Notes under the pieces: model-generated | Told to the model about the DNA's origin: nothing | The model's database searches: none | The model's input: only the letters and a program-made list of their open reading frames with translations | Position numbers and translations under genes: made by a program | Part shown: one piece after another, positions 55,469 to 64,000 of the stretch | Position numbering within the stretch: position 1 is the stretch's first letter | Layout of the letters: every line of letters starts with the position of its first letter | NCBI RefSeq assembly: GCF_900106525.1 | Contig: NZ_FNOG01000007.1 | Span: forward strand, 82,149 to 146,148 | DNA length: 64,000 nt | From: Lysobacter enzymogenes | GTDB lineage: Bacteria > Pseudomonadota > Gammaproteobacteria > Xanthomonadales > Xanthomonadaceae | Direction of reading: 5' to 3'

Positions 55469-57355
55469 ATGAACGAGACCCTCCCACGTCGCGGGCCGCT
55501 GGCCCGTTTCTTCGTTGGCGCCTGGGATGCGATGAACTTCACCCGGCGGTTGGTCTTCAACCTGGTGTTCTTCGGCTTCCTCCTGATCTTGCTGATCGCG
55601 ATGCTGTTCGGCGGCAACACCAAGCCGTTCCAGGACCGCACCACCCTGGTGATCGCGCCGGAAGGCGCGCTGGTCGAGCAATACAGCTCCGACCCGGCCT
55701 CGCGCGCGCTCAACCGCGCGCTGGGCGACAAGAATCCGGAAGTGCAGCTGCGCGACATCGTGCGCGCGCTGGACGCGGCCAAGGACGACAAGCGCATCGA
55801 GCGCGTGGTGCTGCGCCTGGACAAGCTGCAGTCGGCCGGCATGGCCAGCCTGCGCGAAGTCGCCGCCGCGGTGACGCGGGTGCGCGCGGCCAAGAAGGAA
55901 GTGATCGCCTTCGCCGAGAGCATGGATCAGAAGCAGTACCTGATCGCCGCGCAGGCCAACGAGGTCTACCTCGACCCGATGGGCGGCATGATGCTCGAGG
56001 GCCTGGGCCGCTATCGCCTGTACTACCGCCAGCTGTTGCAGGACAAGCTCGGCGTGGACGTGCACCTGTTCCGGGTCGGCGAGTTCAAGTCGGCGGCCGA
56101 GCCCTACATCCTCGACGCGGCTTCGGAAGAGTCCAAGACCGCCGACCTGTTCTGGATGAACGACCTGTGGCAGCGCTACCTCGGCGACGTGGCCAAGGCG
56201 CGCAAGCTCGATCCGGCCGCGCTCAACGCGGCGATCGACGAACTGCCGGCGCGCCTGGACGCGGTCAAGGGCGACCTGGGCAAGTACGCGCTGGGCCTGA
56301 AGCTGGTCGATGGCCTGAAGACCCGCGAGGAAGTCGATCAGATCCTGACCAAGCGCGGCGTCGCCGACGAGGACGCCGACGGCGGCTTCCGCCAGATCGC
56401 GATGGACGCCTACCTGTTCAACCTCGACCGCCTGACCAATCCGGCCGACAGCCGTCCGCAGGTCGCCATCGTCGTGGCCGAGGGCGAAATCAGCGGCGGC
56501 GAGCAGCCGCCGGGCACCGTCGGCGGCGTGTCGACCGCGGCGCTGCTGCGCCAGGCGCGCGACGACGAGAACGTCAAGGCGCTGGTGCTGCGGGTCAACT
56601 CGCCGGGCGGCGAGGTGTTCGCCTCCGAGCAGATCCGCCGCGAGATCGTCGGCCTGAAGGCCGCCGGCAAGCCGGTGGTGGTGTCGATGGGCAATCTGGC
56701 GGCGTCGGGCGGCTACTGGATCTCGATGAACGCCGACCGCATCTTCGCCGATCCCTCGACCATCACCGGTTCGATCGGCATCTTCGGCCTGATCCCGACC
56801 GTGCCGCGCGCGCTGGAGAAGATCGGCGTGCATTCCGACGGCGTCGGCACCACCCGCTTCGCCGGTTCCTACGACATCACCCGGCCGCTGACGCCGGAAG
56901 TCGGTCAGGTCATCCAGACCATCATCAACAAGGGCTATGCCGACTTCACCGGCCGCGTCGCCGAGGCGCGCAAGAAGCCGGTGGCCGACGTCGATGCGGT
57001 CGCGCGCGGCCGGGTGTGGAGCGGCGCGCAGGCCAAGGAACGCGGCCTGGTCGACGAGATGGGCGGGCTGCAGGCGGCCGTCGACGACGTCGCCCAGCGC
57101 GCCAAGCTGGGCAAGGCCGGCGAGTTCCGCGTGCGCTATGTGGAGAAGATCGCCAGCCCGTTCGAGCGCTTCTTCGCCAGCCTCGCCGGCAGCGGCGCCG
57201 GCGCGATGGTGCTGGGCCATTCCGATCTCGCCCGCGGCCTGCTGATCAAGGCCGTGCCGCAGGCGGCGGCGGACCTGCGCTTCGTCGAAAGCGCGACCAA
57301 GCCCAGCAACGGCGCGCCGGTGAAGGCGCTGGCCTACTGCTTCTGCACGTTGTAA
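55469..57355 (+). CDS. sppA: Signal peptide peptidase SppA, 67K type
   Basis: This 628-residue membrane-bound serine protease degrades leftover signal peptides. One membrane segment lies at [19 protein letters not shown]. It is the long, two-domain form. The catalytic dyad is Lys207 in [10 protein letters not shown] and Ser413 in [10 protein letters not shown], matching the E. coli enzyme in which the two domains each give one residue. [15 protein letters not shown] is also conserved. A strong terminator follows, so it is a single-gene unit. Confidence 0.95.
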   Translation: MNETLPRRGPLARFFVGAWDAMNFTRRLVFNLVFFGFLLILLIAMLFGGNTKPFQDRTTLVIAPEGALVEQYSSDPASRALNRALGDKNPEVQLRDIVRALDAAKDDKRIERVVLRLDKLQSAGMASLREVAAAVTRVRAAKKEVIAFAESMDQKQYLIAAQANEVYLDPMGGMMLEGLGRYRLYYRQLLQDKLGVDVHLFRVGEFKSAAEPYILDAASEESKTADLFWMNDLWQRYLGDVAKARKLDPAALNAAIDELPARLDAVKGDLGKYALGLKLVDGLKTREEVDQILTKRGVADEDADGGFRQIAMDAYLFNLDRLTNPADSRPQVAIVVAEGEISGGEQPPGTVGGVSTAALLRQARDDENVKALVLRVNSPGGEVFASEQIRREIVGLKAAGKPVVVSMGNLAASGGYWISMNADRIFADPSTITGSIGIFGLIPTVPRALEKIGVHSDGVGTTRFAGSYDITRPLTPEVGQVIQTIINKGYADFTGRVAEARKKPVADVDAVARGRVWSGAQAKERGLVDEMGGLQAAVDDVAQRAKLGKAGEFRVRYVEKIASPFERFFASLAGSGAGAMVLGHSDLARGLLIKAVPQAAADLRFVESATKPSNGAPVKALAYCFCTL

Positions 57356-57400
57356 GCGCAGGTTCGCGGCCGGCGCGCTGCGCCGGTCGCGCAAAAACGA

Positions 57401-57432
57401 AACGCCGCATCGTTCGCGATGCGGCGTTTTTC
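57401..57432 (+). terminator. Rho-independent terminator of sppA
   Basis: AACGCCGCATCG pairs perfectly with CGATGCGGCGTT around a TTCG tetraloop and is followed by TTTCG. Confidence 0.93.
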
Positions 57433-57495
57433 GTTTGCGGTTCGGCGTGTGCGGCTGTTCGTCGTGGAGAGGTTTCGCGGCGGAGCCAAAGGCAT

Positions 57496-57572
57496 CGGGC
57501 CTGAAGGCCCTCCCACAACAGCGGACCCGGGCGGCCCAGGCTTCGGCTCTTGTGGGAGGGCCTTCAGGCCCG
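57496..57572. repeat. 23-bp perfect inverted repeat, second palindrome family
   Basis: An arm with GGCCTGAAGGCCCTCCCACA (57496-57518) returns as an exact inverted copy at 57550-57572 around 31 bp. It does not share sequence with the TGTAGGAGC family, so at least two intergenic palindrome families are present. Confidence 0.88.
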
Positions 57573-57600
57573 ACGCTTTGCGCTCAGGCGAGGTTGACCC

Positions 57601-57816
57601 TCAACCGCCCGCCGCCTCGACCGCATCGCGCGTGTGCTGCGCGCCCTGATCGACGCTGTCTTCCACGCCCTTGGCCTGCTCGATCGGCTTCTGGATCGCA
57701 TCGCGCATCTGCGTGGCCTGCGGGTCCACCGGGCGTTCCTTCTCCGGCGGTTGCGGCTTGGAGCAGGCCGCGGCCGCGGCGCAGATCAGGACAAGGACGA
57801 CAAGGCTCGGCTTCAT
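57601..57816 (-). CDS. Small lipoprotein
   Basis: The product has 71 residues. The ATG at 57816 has GAGAGGA upstream. The signal sequence [16 protein letters not shown] carries a lipobox ending in Cys, and the mature part is short, charged and helical ([22 protein letters not shown]), like small entericidin/YjfN-type envelope lipoproteins without clear homology. It should be anchored in the cell envelope. It is divergent from the SDR gene. Confidence 0.7.
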   Translation of the reverse strand: MKPSLVVLVLICAAAAACSKPQPPEKERPVDPQATQMRDAIQKPIEQAKGVEDSVDQGAQHTRDAVEAAGG

Positions 57817-57908
57817 CGCGGCATCCTCTCGACGGTCTGGCCGGTATGCTACGCCGGTCGCGCGCCGCGCGCGCGGCGCGACCTGCAACGACCGTAACGG
57901 AGGCACCC

Positions 57909-58685
57909 ATGGACCCCAAGCGTTGGCGATTGGACGGACAGCTCGCGCTGGTCACCGGCGGCAGCGCCGGCATCGGCCGGGCGATCGCGCGCGAGCTGCT
58001 GGGCTTCGGCGCCGACGTGCTGCTGGCCGCGCGCGACGCGGCCGCGCTGGAGTCGGCGCGCGCCGAACTGGTCGAGGACTTTCCCGAGCGCGAAGTGCAA
58101 GGCTTCGTCGCCGACGTCGCCGACGACGAGCAGCGCCGCGAACTGCTGGACTGGGTCGAGGACTTCGGCGAAGGCCTGCACATCCTGGTCAACAACGCCG
58201 GCGGCAACCTCAGCAAGCCGACCAACGACTACACCGAGGACGAATGGCGGCAGGTGTTCGAGATCAACCTGTTCTCCGCGTTCGAACTCTCGCGCTACGC
58301 GCATGCGCTGCTGACCCGCCACGCCGCCTCGAGCATCGTCAACGTCGGCAGCGTCTCGGGCAACACCGCTGTGCGCACCGGTTCGCCCTACGGCATGAGC
58401 AAGGCGGCGATGCACCAGATGACCCGCAACCTGGCGGTGGAATGGGCCGAGGACGGCATCCGGGTCAACGCGGTGGCGCCGTGGTACATCCGCACCCGCC
58501 GCACCTCCGATAAGCTGGCCGATCCGGACTATCTCGACGAAGTGCTGCTGCGCACCCCGGCCGGCCGCATCGGCGAGCCGGAGGAAGTGGCCGCCGCGGT
58601 CGCGTTCCTGTGCCTGCCGGCGGCGGGCTACATCACCGGCGAATGCATCGCGGTGGACGGCGGGTTCTTGCGTTACGGGTTCTGA
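57909..58685 (+). CDS. Short-chain dehydrogenase/reductase
   Basis: The product has 258 residues. The Rossmann motif TGGSAGIG, the NNAGG stretch, and the catalytic Ser in NVGSVSGN with Tyr and Lys in SPYGMSKAA are all present, so the enzyme should be active with NAD(P)[14 protein letters not shown] [11 protein letters not shown] closes the domain. The sequence is closest to the tropinone-reductase-like group, but the substrate is unknown. Its last 13 bp overlap the end of the next gene on the other strand. Confidence 0.9.
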   Translation: MDPKRWRLDGQLALVTGGSAGIGRAIARELLGFGADVLLAARDAAALESARAELVEDFPEREVQGFVADVADDEQRRELLDWVEDFGEGLHILVNNAGGNLSKPTNDYTEDEWRQVFEINLFSAFELSRYAHALLTRHAASSIVNVGSVSGNTAVRTGSPYGMSKAAMHQMTRNLAVEWAEDGIRVNAVAPWYIRTRRTSDKLADPDYLDEVLLRTPAGRIGEPEEVAAAVAFLCLPAAGYITGECIAVDGGFLRYGF

Positions 58686-59308
58686 GCCGTATTGGCGGGC
58701 GCCGTGTCCGGCACCGGGCCGTAGTGCTCCACCGCCGTGCCGTAGCGCGAGCGGGTGCCGGTGATTTCGACCTCGCCCTTGCTCGCCAAGCGAGTGTAGA
58801 GCTCGGGATTGAAGTCGATGCACAGGCGCGCGCCATTGAGGTCCGAACCGCTGCGGATCCAGGCGCGGCGTTTGCATTCGCCGTCGCCGCCGAGGCTTTC
58901 CATGCGCACCGATTCGACCCAGGTCGCGCGCGGCGGATCGCTCCAGCGGTGCAGCAGCTGCAGCGGCAGGTTCGACGCCATCCACAGCGTCAGCCCCGCC
59001 AGCAAGGCCAGCAACTGGTTGAAGCCGAGCGCGCGGTAGTGCGGTTCCTCGCTCGGCGGGTAGCGGCGCTGGCGCCGTTGCAGCAACACGAAGACCATCG
59101 CCGCCGCGGCCACGCTGCACGCCACCGCCAGCGTGCCCACCCAGCCCAGCGACGGCGCCGGTAGGAACGGGCCTGGCCAGGACCACAGGTGCACGGCCAA
59201 GGCGCTGCCGCACAGCGCGAGGACCGCGCCGGTCAGTTCGATCAGGACGGGGCGGCGCGGACGGTCTTTGCTGCGCCGGCTGCCGGTGTCGTTAGGGCGG
59301 GCGGTCAT
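58673..59308 (-). CDS. Hypothetical membrane protein
   Basis: The product has 211 residues. Three hydrophobic stretches are seen: [43 protein letters not shown] and [21 protein letters not shown] soluble C-terminal domain of about 90 residues follows with two Cys ([20 protein letters not shown]). No family is recognised. It overlaps the SDR gene tail to tail by 13 bp. Confidence 0.65.
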   Translation of the reverse strand: MTARPNDTGSRRSKDRPRRPVLIELTGAVLALCGSALAVHLWSWPGPFLPAPSLGWVGTLAVACSVAAAAMVFVLLQRRQRRYPPSEEPHYRALGFNQLLALLAGLTLWMASNLPLQLLHRWSDPPRATWVESVRMESLGGDGECKRRAWIRSGSDLNGARLCIDFNPELYTRLASKGEVEITGTRSRYGTAVEHYGPVPDTAPANTAQNP

Positions 59309-59424
59309 GGACGGCGTCCTGCGGCGATGGGCCTGGGGTCCGGAACCGCATCGCGCTCCGGTTCAACGCTCACTCGGCGGCCGCGTCGGGAACGGCTCAT
59401 CCACCACGACTTACCCGCCACAGC

Positions 59425-60096
59425 TCACTTGCCGCAGGTGCTCTCCACCACGATGCGCTGGATCCGCGCGTACTCGGCGGCCGAGGCGTCGCGGTTGTCG
59501 GCGCGGCCGAAGCGCAGCGCCGATTCGGCTTCGCGCAGGCGCTGTTTCCAGCTCTCGCACAGGCGCTCGTCGGGGATGCGCTGGCATTGGTCGTCGACCA
59601 TCTGGCAGGCCACGCCGGCGCCGCTGCCGACGTTGCCCAGGCCGGTGGTCTGCAGCGGCGCGCAGCGCTGCGGCGGCTTGCCGTCGTCGTTGAGGTAACG
59701 GCCGTTGTCGTAGGTGCGGCATTCGAACAGCGCCGGCGGCGGCAGCCGGTCGGCGTCGGCGATGGTCGCCTTGGGCAGCGGCGCGGCCTGCGCGGATTGC
59801 GGCGGCAGCGTTTGCGGCGGGCGCGCCACCTGCGGCAGCTGCGAGGACACCGGCGGGTGCATCGGCGGCGCGGGATTGGAATATTGGCCGGGCCCGGTGA
59901 TCACCGTCGGCGGCGCCGACGACACCGGCGCGTCCTCGATGATGCGTTTTTCCTGGGTGCTGCCCTTCGGGCACGGCGTGTTGTTCTGCACGGTGAGCTG
60001 GCCGATCGCGTCGGTGCAGCGATAGATCACCACCTTGCCTTGAGCCTGCGCGCCGGACGCGGCCAGCAACAACACCCACAACCCCCACACGCGCAT
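59425..60096 (-). CDS. DUF4124 protein, second of a pair
   Basis: The product has 223 residues. A signal peptide ends near ASGAQAQ, followed by VVIYRCTDAIGQLTVQNNTPCP, the DUF4124 motif in which two Cys flank a short beta unit. A Pro-rich linker and a Cys-rich C-terminal domain (FECRTYDNGRYLNDDG; VACQMVDDQCQRIP) follow. Its ATG shares one base with the stop of the preceding gene, which encodes a relative. It is probably periplasmic; function is unknown. Confidence 0.8.
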   Translation of the reverse strand: MRVWGLWVLLLAASGAQAQGKVVIYRCTDAIGQLTVQNNTPCPKGSTQEKRIIEDAPVSSAPPTVITGPGQYSNPAPPMHPPVSSQLPQVARPPQTLPPQSAQAAPLPKATIADADRLPPPALFECRTYDNGRYLNDDGKPPQRCAPLQTTGLGNVGSGAGVACQMVDDQCQRIPDERLCESWKQRLREAESALRFGRADNRDASAAEYARIQRIVVESTCGK

Positions 60097-60914
60097 CAGT
60101 AAGCTCCGCAATCGGCGTTCAGGCGCGCGTCGATGACGCGCTGTTCCTCGGTGATCTTCGTGCGCTCGCTCTGCAGCGCGCTGTTGTAGCGGCGGTCGCC
60201 GGCCCAGCGCTGGTCGCGCAGCCGCGAACACACTTCCTGTTGCGGCAGCGGATGGCATTCGTCGCGCACCAGCTGGCTGCCGTAATAGACCCCGTAGCCG
60301 TAATTGTAGCCGCCGGGAATGACGTAGCCGCTGTTGCTGGAGTACGACACATGGCCGTGGCGGCCGCCGACGGCGATGCGGGTGGACGAATCGGCCACGC
60401 GCACGCGCGGCTCGATGCGCGAATCCGGATCGCCCGGCCGCGGCGTCGGCGCGCCGATGCGGCGGCCGAGCGAGGTGCCTTCGTAATAGGGAACGCCGTA
60501 GCCCAGATCGACCAGCGGCATCATGCGCGGATTGCCGTCGCCGTTGTCGCTGACGTAGCGGCTGCCGTCGGGGCGCACGCAGTCGTACATCGGCTGCGCG
60601 GTGCGCACCACCAGGTACTGCGGTGCGGCGTTGCGCGCGGGCGTCGCGTTCGGCGTCGCCGGCGCGGCTTCGGCCGGACGCGGCGGCGGATCGACCGGAC
60701 GCATCATGCTCACGGTCTGCTGGCGCTGGCCGGCGGCGCAGGGCGTGTCGCGCAGGCTCAGCCGGCCTTGATCGTCGGTGCAGCGGTAGATCAGCACTTC
60801 GCCAGCGGGCTTGGCCGGCGCATCGGCGGCGGTTGCGGCGAGCGCGGTCGCGGCCAACGCGGCCGCGGCGGCAGCGACGATACAGCGGCGGTGGCGGATC
60901 GAGGCGGAGCGCAT
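60096..60914 (-). CDS. DUF4124 protein, first of a pair
   Basis: The product has 272 residues from the ATG at 60914; a GTG at 60932 is an alternative. An export signal is followed by VLIYRCTDDQGRLSLRDTPCA, the DUF4124 motif. A Pro-linker leads to MYDCVRPDGSRYVSDNGDGNP and a Gly/Tyr-rich stretch (GYVIPGGYNYGYGVYYGS) before a Cys-containing C terminus. It overlaps the next gene by one base, giving a coupled two-gene operon of paralogues that arose by duplication. Confidence 0.8.
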   Translation of the reverse strand: MRSASIRHRRCIVAAAAAALAATALAATAADAPAKPAGEVLIYRCTDDQGRLSLRDTPCAAGQRQQTVSMMRPVDPPPRPAEAAPATPNATPARNAAPQYLVVRTAQPMYDCVRPDGSRYVSDNGDGNPRMMPLVDLGYGVPYYEGTSLGRRIGAPTPRPGDPDSRIEPRVRVADSSTRIAVGGRHGHVSYSSNSGYVIPGGYNYGYGVYYGSQLVRDECHPLPQQEVCSRLRDQRWAGDRRYNSALQSERTKITEEQRVIDARLNADCGAY

Positions 60915-60977
60915 GTGCGCATCTTGCGCCACCGGCGCGTCGGGGAGAAGCCGCGGCGGGCGCCGTCCGGCGGCGGT

Positions 60978-61412
60978 TCAGCGCCGCCAGACCAGCACCA
61001 CGACCCCGGCGCCGACCAGCCCCAGCCCCAGCCATTCGCGCAGCGACGGCCGCTCGCCGAGGAAGGCCACCGCGAACAGCGCCGCCAGCACCACGCTGAG
61101 CTTGTCCACCGGCGCCACCTGGGCGACCTCGCCGAGCTGCAGGGCGCGGTAGTAGCACAGCCACGAGGCGCCGGTGGCCAGCCCCGACAGCGCCAGGAAC
61201 AGCAGCGAGCGCGCCGGCAGGCTGCGCGGATCCACCCATTGCCCGCTCAGCGGCACCAGCAGGGCCAGCACCGCCAGGATCACCACGGTGCGCACCAGCG
61301 TCGCATAGTCGGCCGAGATGCCGGCGACGCCGACCTTGGCCAACACCGCGGTCAGCGCGGCGAACACCGCCGAGAGCAGGGCCCAGACCGACCAGGCGGG
61401 CAGAGAACTCAT
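60978..61412 (-). CDS. EamA-family small membrane transporter
   Basis: The product has 144 residues with four to five predicted helices, equal to one EamA repeat (SSLPAWSVWALLSAVFAALTAVLAKVG at the start, PSLREWLGLGLVGAGVVVLVW at the end). Half-size members of the drug/metabolite superfamily are expected to act as dimers. The substrate is unknown. It lies 63 bp before the DUF4124 pair on the same strand. Confidence 0.85.
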   Translation of the reverse strand: MSSLPAWSVWALLSAVFAALTAVLAKVGVAGISADYATLVRTVVILAVLALLVPLSGQWVDPRSLPARSLLFLALSGLATGASWLCYYRALQLGEVAQVAPVDKLSVVLAALFAVAFLGERPSLREWLGLGLVGAGVVVLVWRR

Positions 61413-61581
61413 GGCGAGGCTCCGTATCGAGTTGGCCCGAGCCTAACGCCGCACGGGTAACGGCGGTGTCGGAGCCGCGTCGTGGCCGCCTGTCGCGGCG
61501 ACGCGATCATGGGCGCTCGATCTGCGCGAACGCCAAGCGCATCGGCAGTGCTCGATCTGCGCGAATCCCCCAACCCGTCAT

Positions 61582-61597
61582 CCCCGCGAGCGCGGGG
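61582..61597. repeat. REP-type hairpin, CGTCATYCC family
   Basis: CCCCGCG-AG-CGCGGGG within CCGTCATCCCCGCG. A related hairpin stands at 63849. Just upstream, CTCGATCTGCGCGAA occurs twice, about 50 bp apart. Confidence 0.7.
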
Positions 61598-61636
61598 GTC
61601 CAGAGCCTTCAGCGCGCCGCAACGCGCACCCCGCGC

Positions 61637-62203
61637 TCACCCGCGCAACACTTCCCCAGTCGACGCCACCCGGATCGGCGTCGGCGCGGCCAGCCCGCCG
61701 GTCTCGCCCTCGCACACGCCGTCGGCCAACGCCAGCAACGCGCGGTCCAACTCCTCGCGCCGGAACGCCGGCGGCTGGCCGGCGAGGTTGGCGCTGGTCG
61801 ACACCAGCGGCCCGCCGTGGGCGCGGCACAGCGCGCTGGCCTGCGGATGCGCGCTGACCCGCAGCGCGACGCTGCGGTGCGCGCCGCTGATCCACGCCGG
61901 GACCAACGCGGTCGCCGGCAGCGCCCAGGTATGCGGGCCCGGCCAGCTCGCGCGCACCGCCTGCGCGCGCTCGGGCGGCAGCGCCGCCCAATCGACCAAT
62001 GCATCGAGCTGATCGAGCGAGGCGGCGATCAGGATCACGCCCTTGTCCACCGGCCGTTGCTTGATCGCCAGCAGCCGCAACACCGCGGCCTGATCGAACG
62101 GATCGCAGCCGATGCCCCACACCGCTTCGGTCGGATACACCAGCACGCCGCCGCGGGCGAGCGCCGCGGCGGACTGTTCCAGGCTCAAGGACGGGGCGGA
62201 CAT
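61637..62203 (-). CDS. tsaC: Threonylcarbamoyl-AMP synthase
   Basis: This 188-residue protein of the Sua5/YrdC fold makes threonylcarbamoyl-AMP from Thr, bicarbonate and ATP, the first step of the t6A37 modification of tRNAs. Typical elements are GGVLVYPTEAVWGIGCDPFD, IKQRPVDKGVILIA, WPGPHTWALPA and GPLVSTSANLAGQP. The short form without the Sua5 domain is TsaC. It is transcribed alone, with a REP-like sequence after it. Confidence 0.95.
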   Translation of the reverse strand: MSAPSLSLEQSAAALARGGVLVYPTEAVWGIGCDPFDQAAVLRLLAIKQRPVDKGVILIAASLDQLDALVDWAALPPERAQAVRASWPGPHTWALPATALVPAWISGAHRSVALRVSAHPQASALCRAHGGPLVSTSANLAGQPPAFRREELDRALLALADGVCEGETGGLAAPTPIRVASTGEVLRG

Positions 62204-62288
62204 GCGTGGATCCTGCGACGAAAAAAACAGTGTCGCATGCGTCGCGGCGGCGCGCAGGGTACCGCCGCGACGGTTCGCGCGGCCGCCG

Positions 62289-63281
62289 TCAGTGGCCGTG
62301 ATGGGCGTGATCGACCGCGGGCTGCGCCGATGCCGGCAGGCGCACGTCGAAGGCGTAGGAGCGATTGCCGCTGAGATAGACGCGATTGTCGGTGCCGGCC
62401 TGCGCCTGCACCTGGCCGCCGCGCTGCTGGCCGATGCGGGCGAACTTGGCGCGCGCGTTGACCTGTTCGGCGACGCGCTGCGGCCACTGCGCCGTGGAAG
62501 TCTCGCCGGTGCGCAGCACGGTCTCGATCTTCTCCGCGTCGCTGCCGTCGGCGTTGAACACGCGCAAGGTCACCGCGGTGCCGGCCGGATAGTCGTTGAC
62601 CACGTTGAGCGGGCCGGCCTCGCGCCACGGCGAGCGCGCGTCGGCGAGCGAGGTGGTGAAGTTGACGTCCATGCAGGTGTAGAACGCTTCGGTCGAATCC
62701 GAGCGCTGCCAGGTGTTGTAGATCACGTGGCGGCCGCTGCGCGCGGGCAGGGTGCAGGTGATGTGGTAGTTGTTGCCGGCCGACAGCGGGATCGGCCCGG
62801 TCTTGCAGAACTGCTGCAGGTCGCCCCAGCGCAGGGACGAGTTCGGGTTCCAGCCTTGCGGGGTTACGTAGAACGTCCAGTCCTTGGTCGCGTGCGGCGC
62901 GGTGGCGTAGAAGGTGAAGGTGTAGCTGCTGCCCGAGCGCACGTTGGTGGTCTGCCAATCGCTGCGCACGATGTCCAGGCCGCGGAAGGTCGGGTTGTTG
63001 CCGCTGCACAGCTTGCCGTCGGGCACCACTGCGCGGTGGTTGCTGTTGGCGTTGGCCTGGTTGATGCCGTTCCAGTCGTAGAACAGCTGCGAGCCGGCCA
63101 CGGCCCAGGCGGCGCGGCAGGCCGGATCGGAGGGATTTTCCTTGTTGCCCAGATAGCACTTGTAGATGCGGCTCTGCGGGTTGACGAACGAGCCGTGGGC
63201 GAAGGCGGTGGACGCGGGCAGGGCGGCCGCGCACAGGGCGACGGCGGCGGACAGCAGGGTGCAACGCTGGATGCGGGTCAT
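62289..63281 (-). CDS. AA10 lytic polysaccharide monooxygenase
   Basis: The 330-residue copper enzyme is secreted. The signal peptide ends at ASTAFA, so His29 becomes the mature N terminus (HGSFVNPQSRIYKC) and forms the histidine brace with the His in NSNHRAVVPD or GRHVIYNTW. The family cuts crystalline chitin or cellulose by oxidation. The AA10 core runs to about residue 205, followed by a domain of about 115 residues similar to GbpA-type modules (SLADARSPWREAGPLNVVNDYPAGTAV). No classical CBM5/12 is seen. It ends with a His-rich tail (VDHAHHGH). It fits the chitin-degrading lifestyle of Lysobacter. Confidence 0.9.
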   Translation of the reverse strand: MTRIQRCTLLSAAVALCAAALPASTAFAHGSFVNPQSRIYKCYLGNKENPSDPACRAAWAVAGSQLFYDWNGINQANANSNHRAVVPDGKLCSGNNPTFRGLDIVRSDWQTTNVRSGSSYTFTFYATAPHATKDWTFYVTPQGWNPNSSLRWGDLQQFCKTGPIPLSAGNNYHITCTLPARSGRHVIYNTWQRSDSTEAFYTCMDVNFTTSLADARSPWREAGPLNVVNDYPAGTAVTLRVFNADGSDAEKIETVLRTGETSTAQWPQRVAEQVNARAKFARIGQQRGGQVQAQAGTDNRVYLSGNRSYAFDVRLPASAQPAVDHAHHGH

Positions 63282-63590
63282 GGCGGTACCTGTCGATGGG
63301 CAATGGTGACGGGCCCCCCAACAGCTTCGCGATGGCGAACGGCCTAGCGCGACTGCGGTCGCGTCTCGAAACGGGTACGGCCGCGCGGCGGCGTCCCGGT
63401 ATTTGTGCGGCCGATCCTAGTGGGCGGGGGCGGGCGATTCTGTGCGGGCGGTCGCCTGGGGGGACATGCGCTGGGGTGCGGTGGTGGGTGCGATGTGGGA
63501 AACGCGGGGTGCGTCACGGATGGGGGCGGTGGGTGCGACGTTGTGTCGCTGGCGTGGCCGGATTTTCGGTTTTGGGGTGGCGGGGTTCGA

Positions 63591-63664
63591 TGCGGCTTGC
63601 GCCGTTCCTACAGGGGTTGCGGCCGGGTTCGTATCCGACTGTAGGAGCGGCGCGAGCCGCGAAC
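63591..63664. repeat. TGTAGGAGC-family inverted pair
   Basis: GCGGCTTGCGCCGTTCCTAC (63592) and TGTAGGAGCGGCGCGAGCCG (near 63640) form an imperfect inverted pair, lying upstream of the LPMO gene. Confidence 0.85.
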
Positions 63665-63711
63665 GCGACACCGCAACTACGACGAAACCTCCGCAATGGC
63701 TGCGCTTTCGC

Positions 63712-63788
63712 GGTCGCGACTTGCGTCGCTCCTACAGGGAGATACGAAACTCGCCGGAGACCCTGTAGGAGCGACGCAAGTCGCGACC
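63712..63788. repeat. 28-bp perfect inverted pair, TGTAGGAGC family
   Basis: The arm 63712-63739 is repeated exactly in inverse at 63761-63788 around 21 bp. This copy carries GACGCAAGTCGCG in place of GGCGCAAGCCGCG: paired changes on both arms keep the hairpin intact. Confidence 0.9.
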
Positions 63789-63848
63789 AACCGCAGCTCC
63801 GCAGCTCCGCCGAACTCGTCCGAAGACCCGAAGCTTCCCCGCCCGTCA

Positions 63849-63866
63849 TTCCGGCGAAAGCCGGAA
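63849..63866. repeat. REP-type hairpin, CGTCATTCC family
   Basis: TTCCGGC-GAAA-GCCGGAA after CCCGTCA, a hairpin with a GNRA loop. The family is widespread between genes of Xanthomonadaceae. Confidence 0.75.
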
Positions 63867-63953
63867 CCCATTTTGATGTTGCTTGCGCTTGTCTCGTAGC
63901 AACGAGTGAAGACCAGCCAAGATCAACAGCTTCCGTCCGCAAGCGGCCGGGTC

Positions 63954-63979
63954 ACTTTCTTTGTCTTGCCAAAGAAAGT
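63954..63979. repeat. AT-rich inverted repeat at the window end
   Basis: ACTTTCTTTG, six bases, CAAAGAAAGT: a perfect 10-bp inverted repeat, followed by another AAAGAAAGG. It is unlike the GC-rich surroundings and recalls a sequence frequently found between genes in this family. Confidence 0.65.
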
Positions 63980-64000
63980 AACCAAAGAAAGGCGCTTTCC

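Noticed and set aside
55436..57394. Long minus-strand open frame opposite sppA
   Set aside because: In DNA of this GC content antisense frames stay open by codon bias; the sense strand encodes a complete SppA with its catalytic residues. The same holds for frames opposite the siderophore receptor, priA and ndh.
1..64000. CRISPR arrays, rRNA genes and replication origin
   Set aside because: No regular spacer arrays or rRNA sequence were seen; the DnaA boxes at 49651 are only a pair and are not near dnaA or an AT-rich unwinding region.

Overview
The window looks like a chromosome segment of a high-GC gammaproteobacterium of the Xanthomonadaceae, most likely Lysobacter or a close relative. The clues are the very GC-rich core genes, two TonB-dependent receptors, an AA10 chitin-active LPMO, DUF1203, DUF3106, DUF3667, DUF4124 and DUF4286 proteins, and many paired palindromes of the TGTAGGAGCGGCGC type. 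This assignment is inferred from gene content; no database was searched.

Layout. 1-5081 is core: the start of one TonB receptor, a histidine kinase/response regulator pair, and a Fur-box-associated TonB siderophore receptor. 5082-36924 is a 31.8-kb accessory block of visibly lower GC. It begins with TGTCGAG, ends with the inverted copy CTCGACA, and is flanked on both sides by the 5-bp direct repeat ATTCC. Repeated transposase-binding-like sites with fixed internal spacing sit at both ends. I read it as one Tn7-like transposon. 36925-64000 is core again: rpoH, NDH-2, transaldolase, a NYN protein, priA, a MATE exporter, sppA, an SDR, tsaC, an LPMO and several family-level unknowns.

Inside the element the transposition genes tnsA-tnsB-tnsC-tniQ (25.7-30.0 kb) lie in the middle rather than at one edge. 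tnsB is split by a +1 frame change at a GTT-TGA site resembling the prfB programmed frameshift. Left cargo comprises a SEC-C protein, a small membrane zinc-ribbon protein, an OLD-family ATPase/TOPRIM nuclease, a 1540-residue P-loop NTPase with a C-terminal nuclease-like domain and a histone-H1-like tail, a 1092-residue protein with an N-terminal restriction-endonuclease-like domain, a PIN-domain protein, and a secreted RHS protein followed by a likely immunity gene. Right cargo comprises an unknown gene, a rearranged tRNA-like sequence, an HTH regulator near three copies of a palindrome, an AAA ATPase/subtilase pair of the IetAS type, and a ribbon-helix-helix protein. The whole resembles a mobile defence and competition island. 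The best candidate for an undescribed system is the NTPase-nuclease plus nuclease-helical-repeat pair at 8930-16955.

Regulatory points: a Fur box lies between the two-component operon and the siderophore receptor; a CIRCE-like HrcA operator sits 10 bp before rpoH, whose upstream region is cut by the transposon 204 bp from the start codon; two perfect inverted DnaA boxes lie upstream of priA; and a five-unit 124-bp tandem array lies between a secreted-protein gene and priA.
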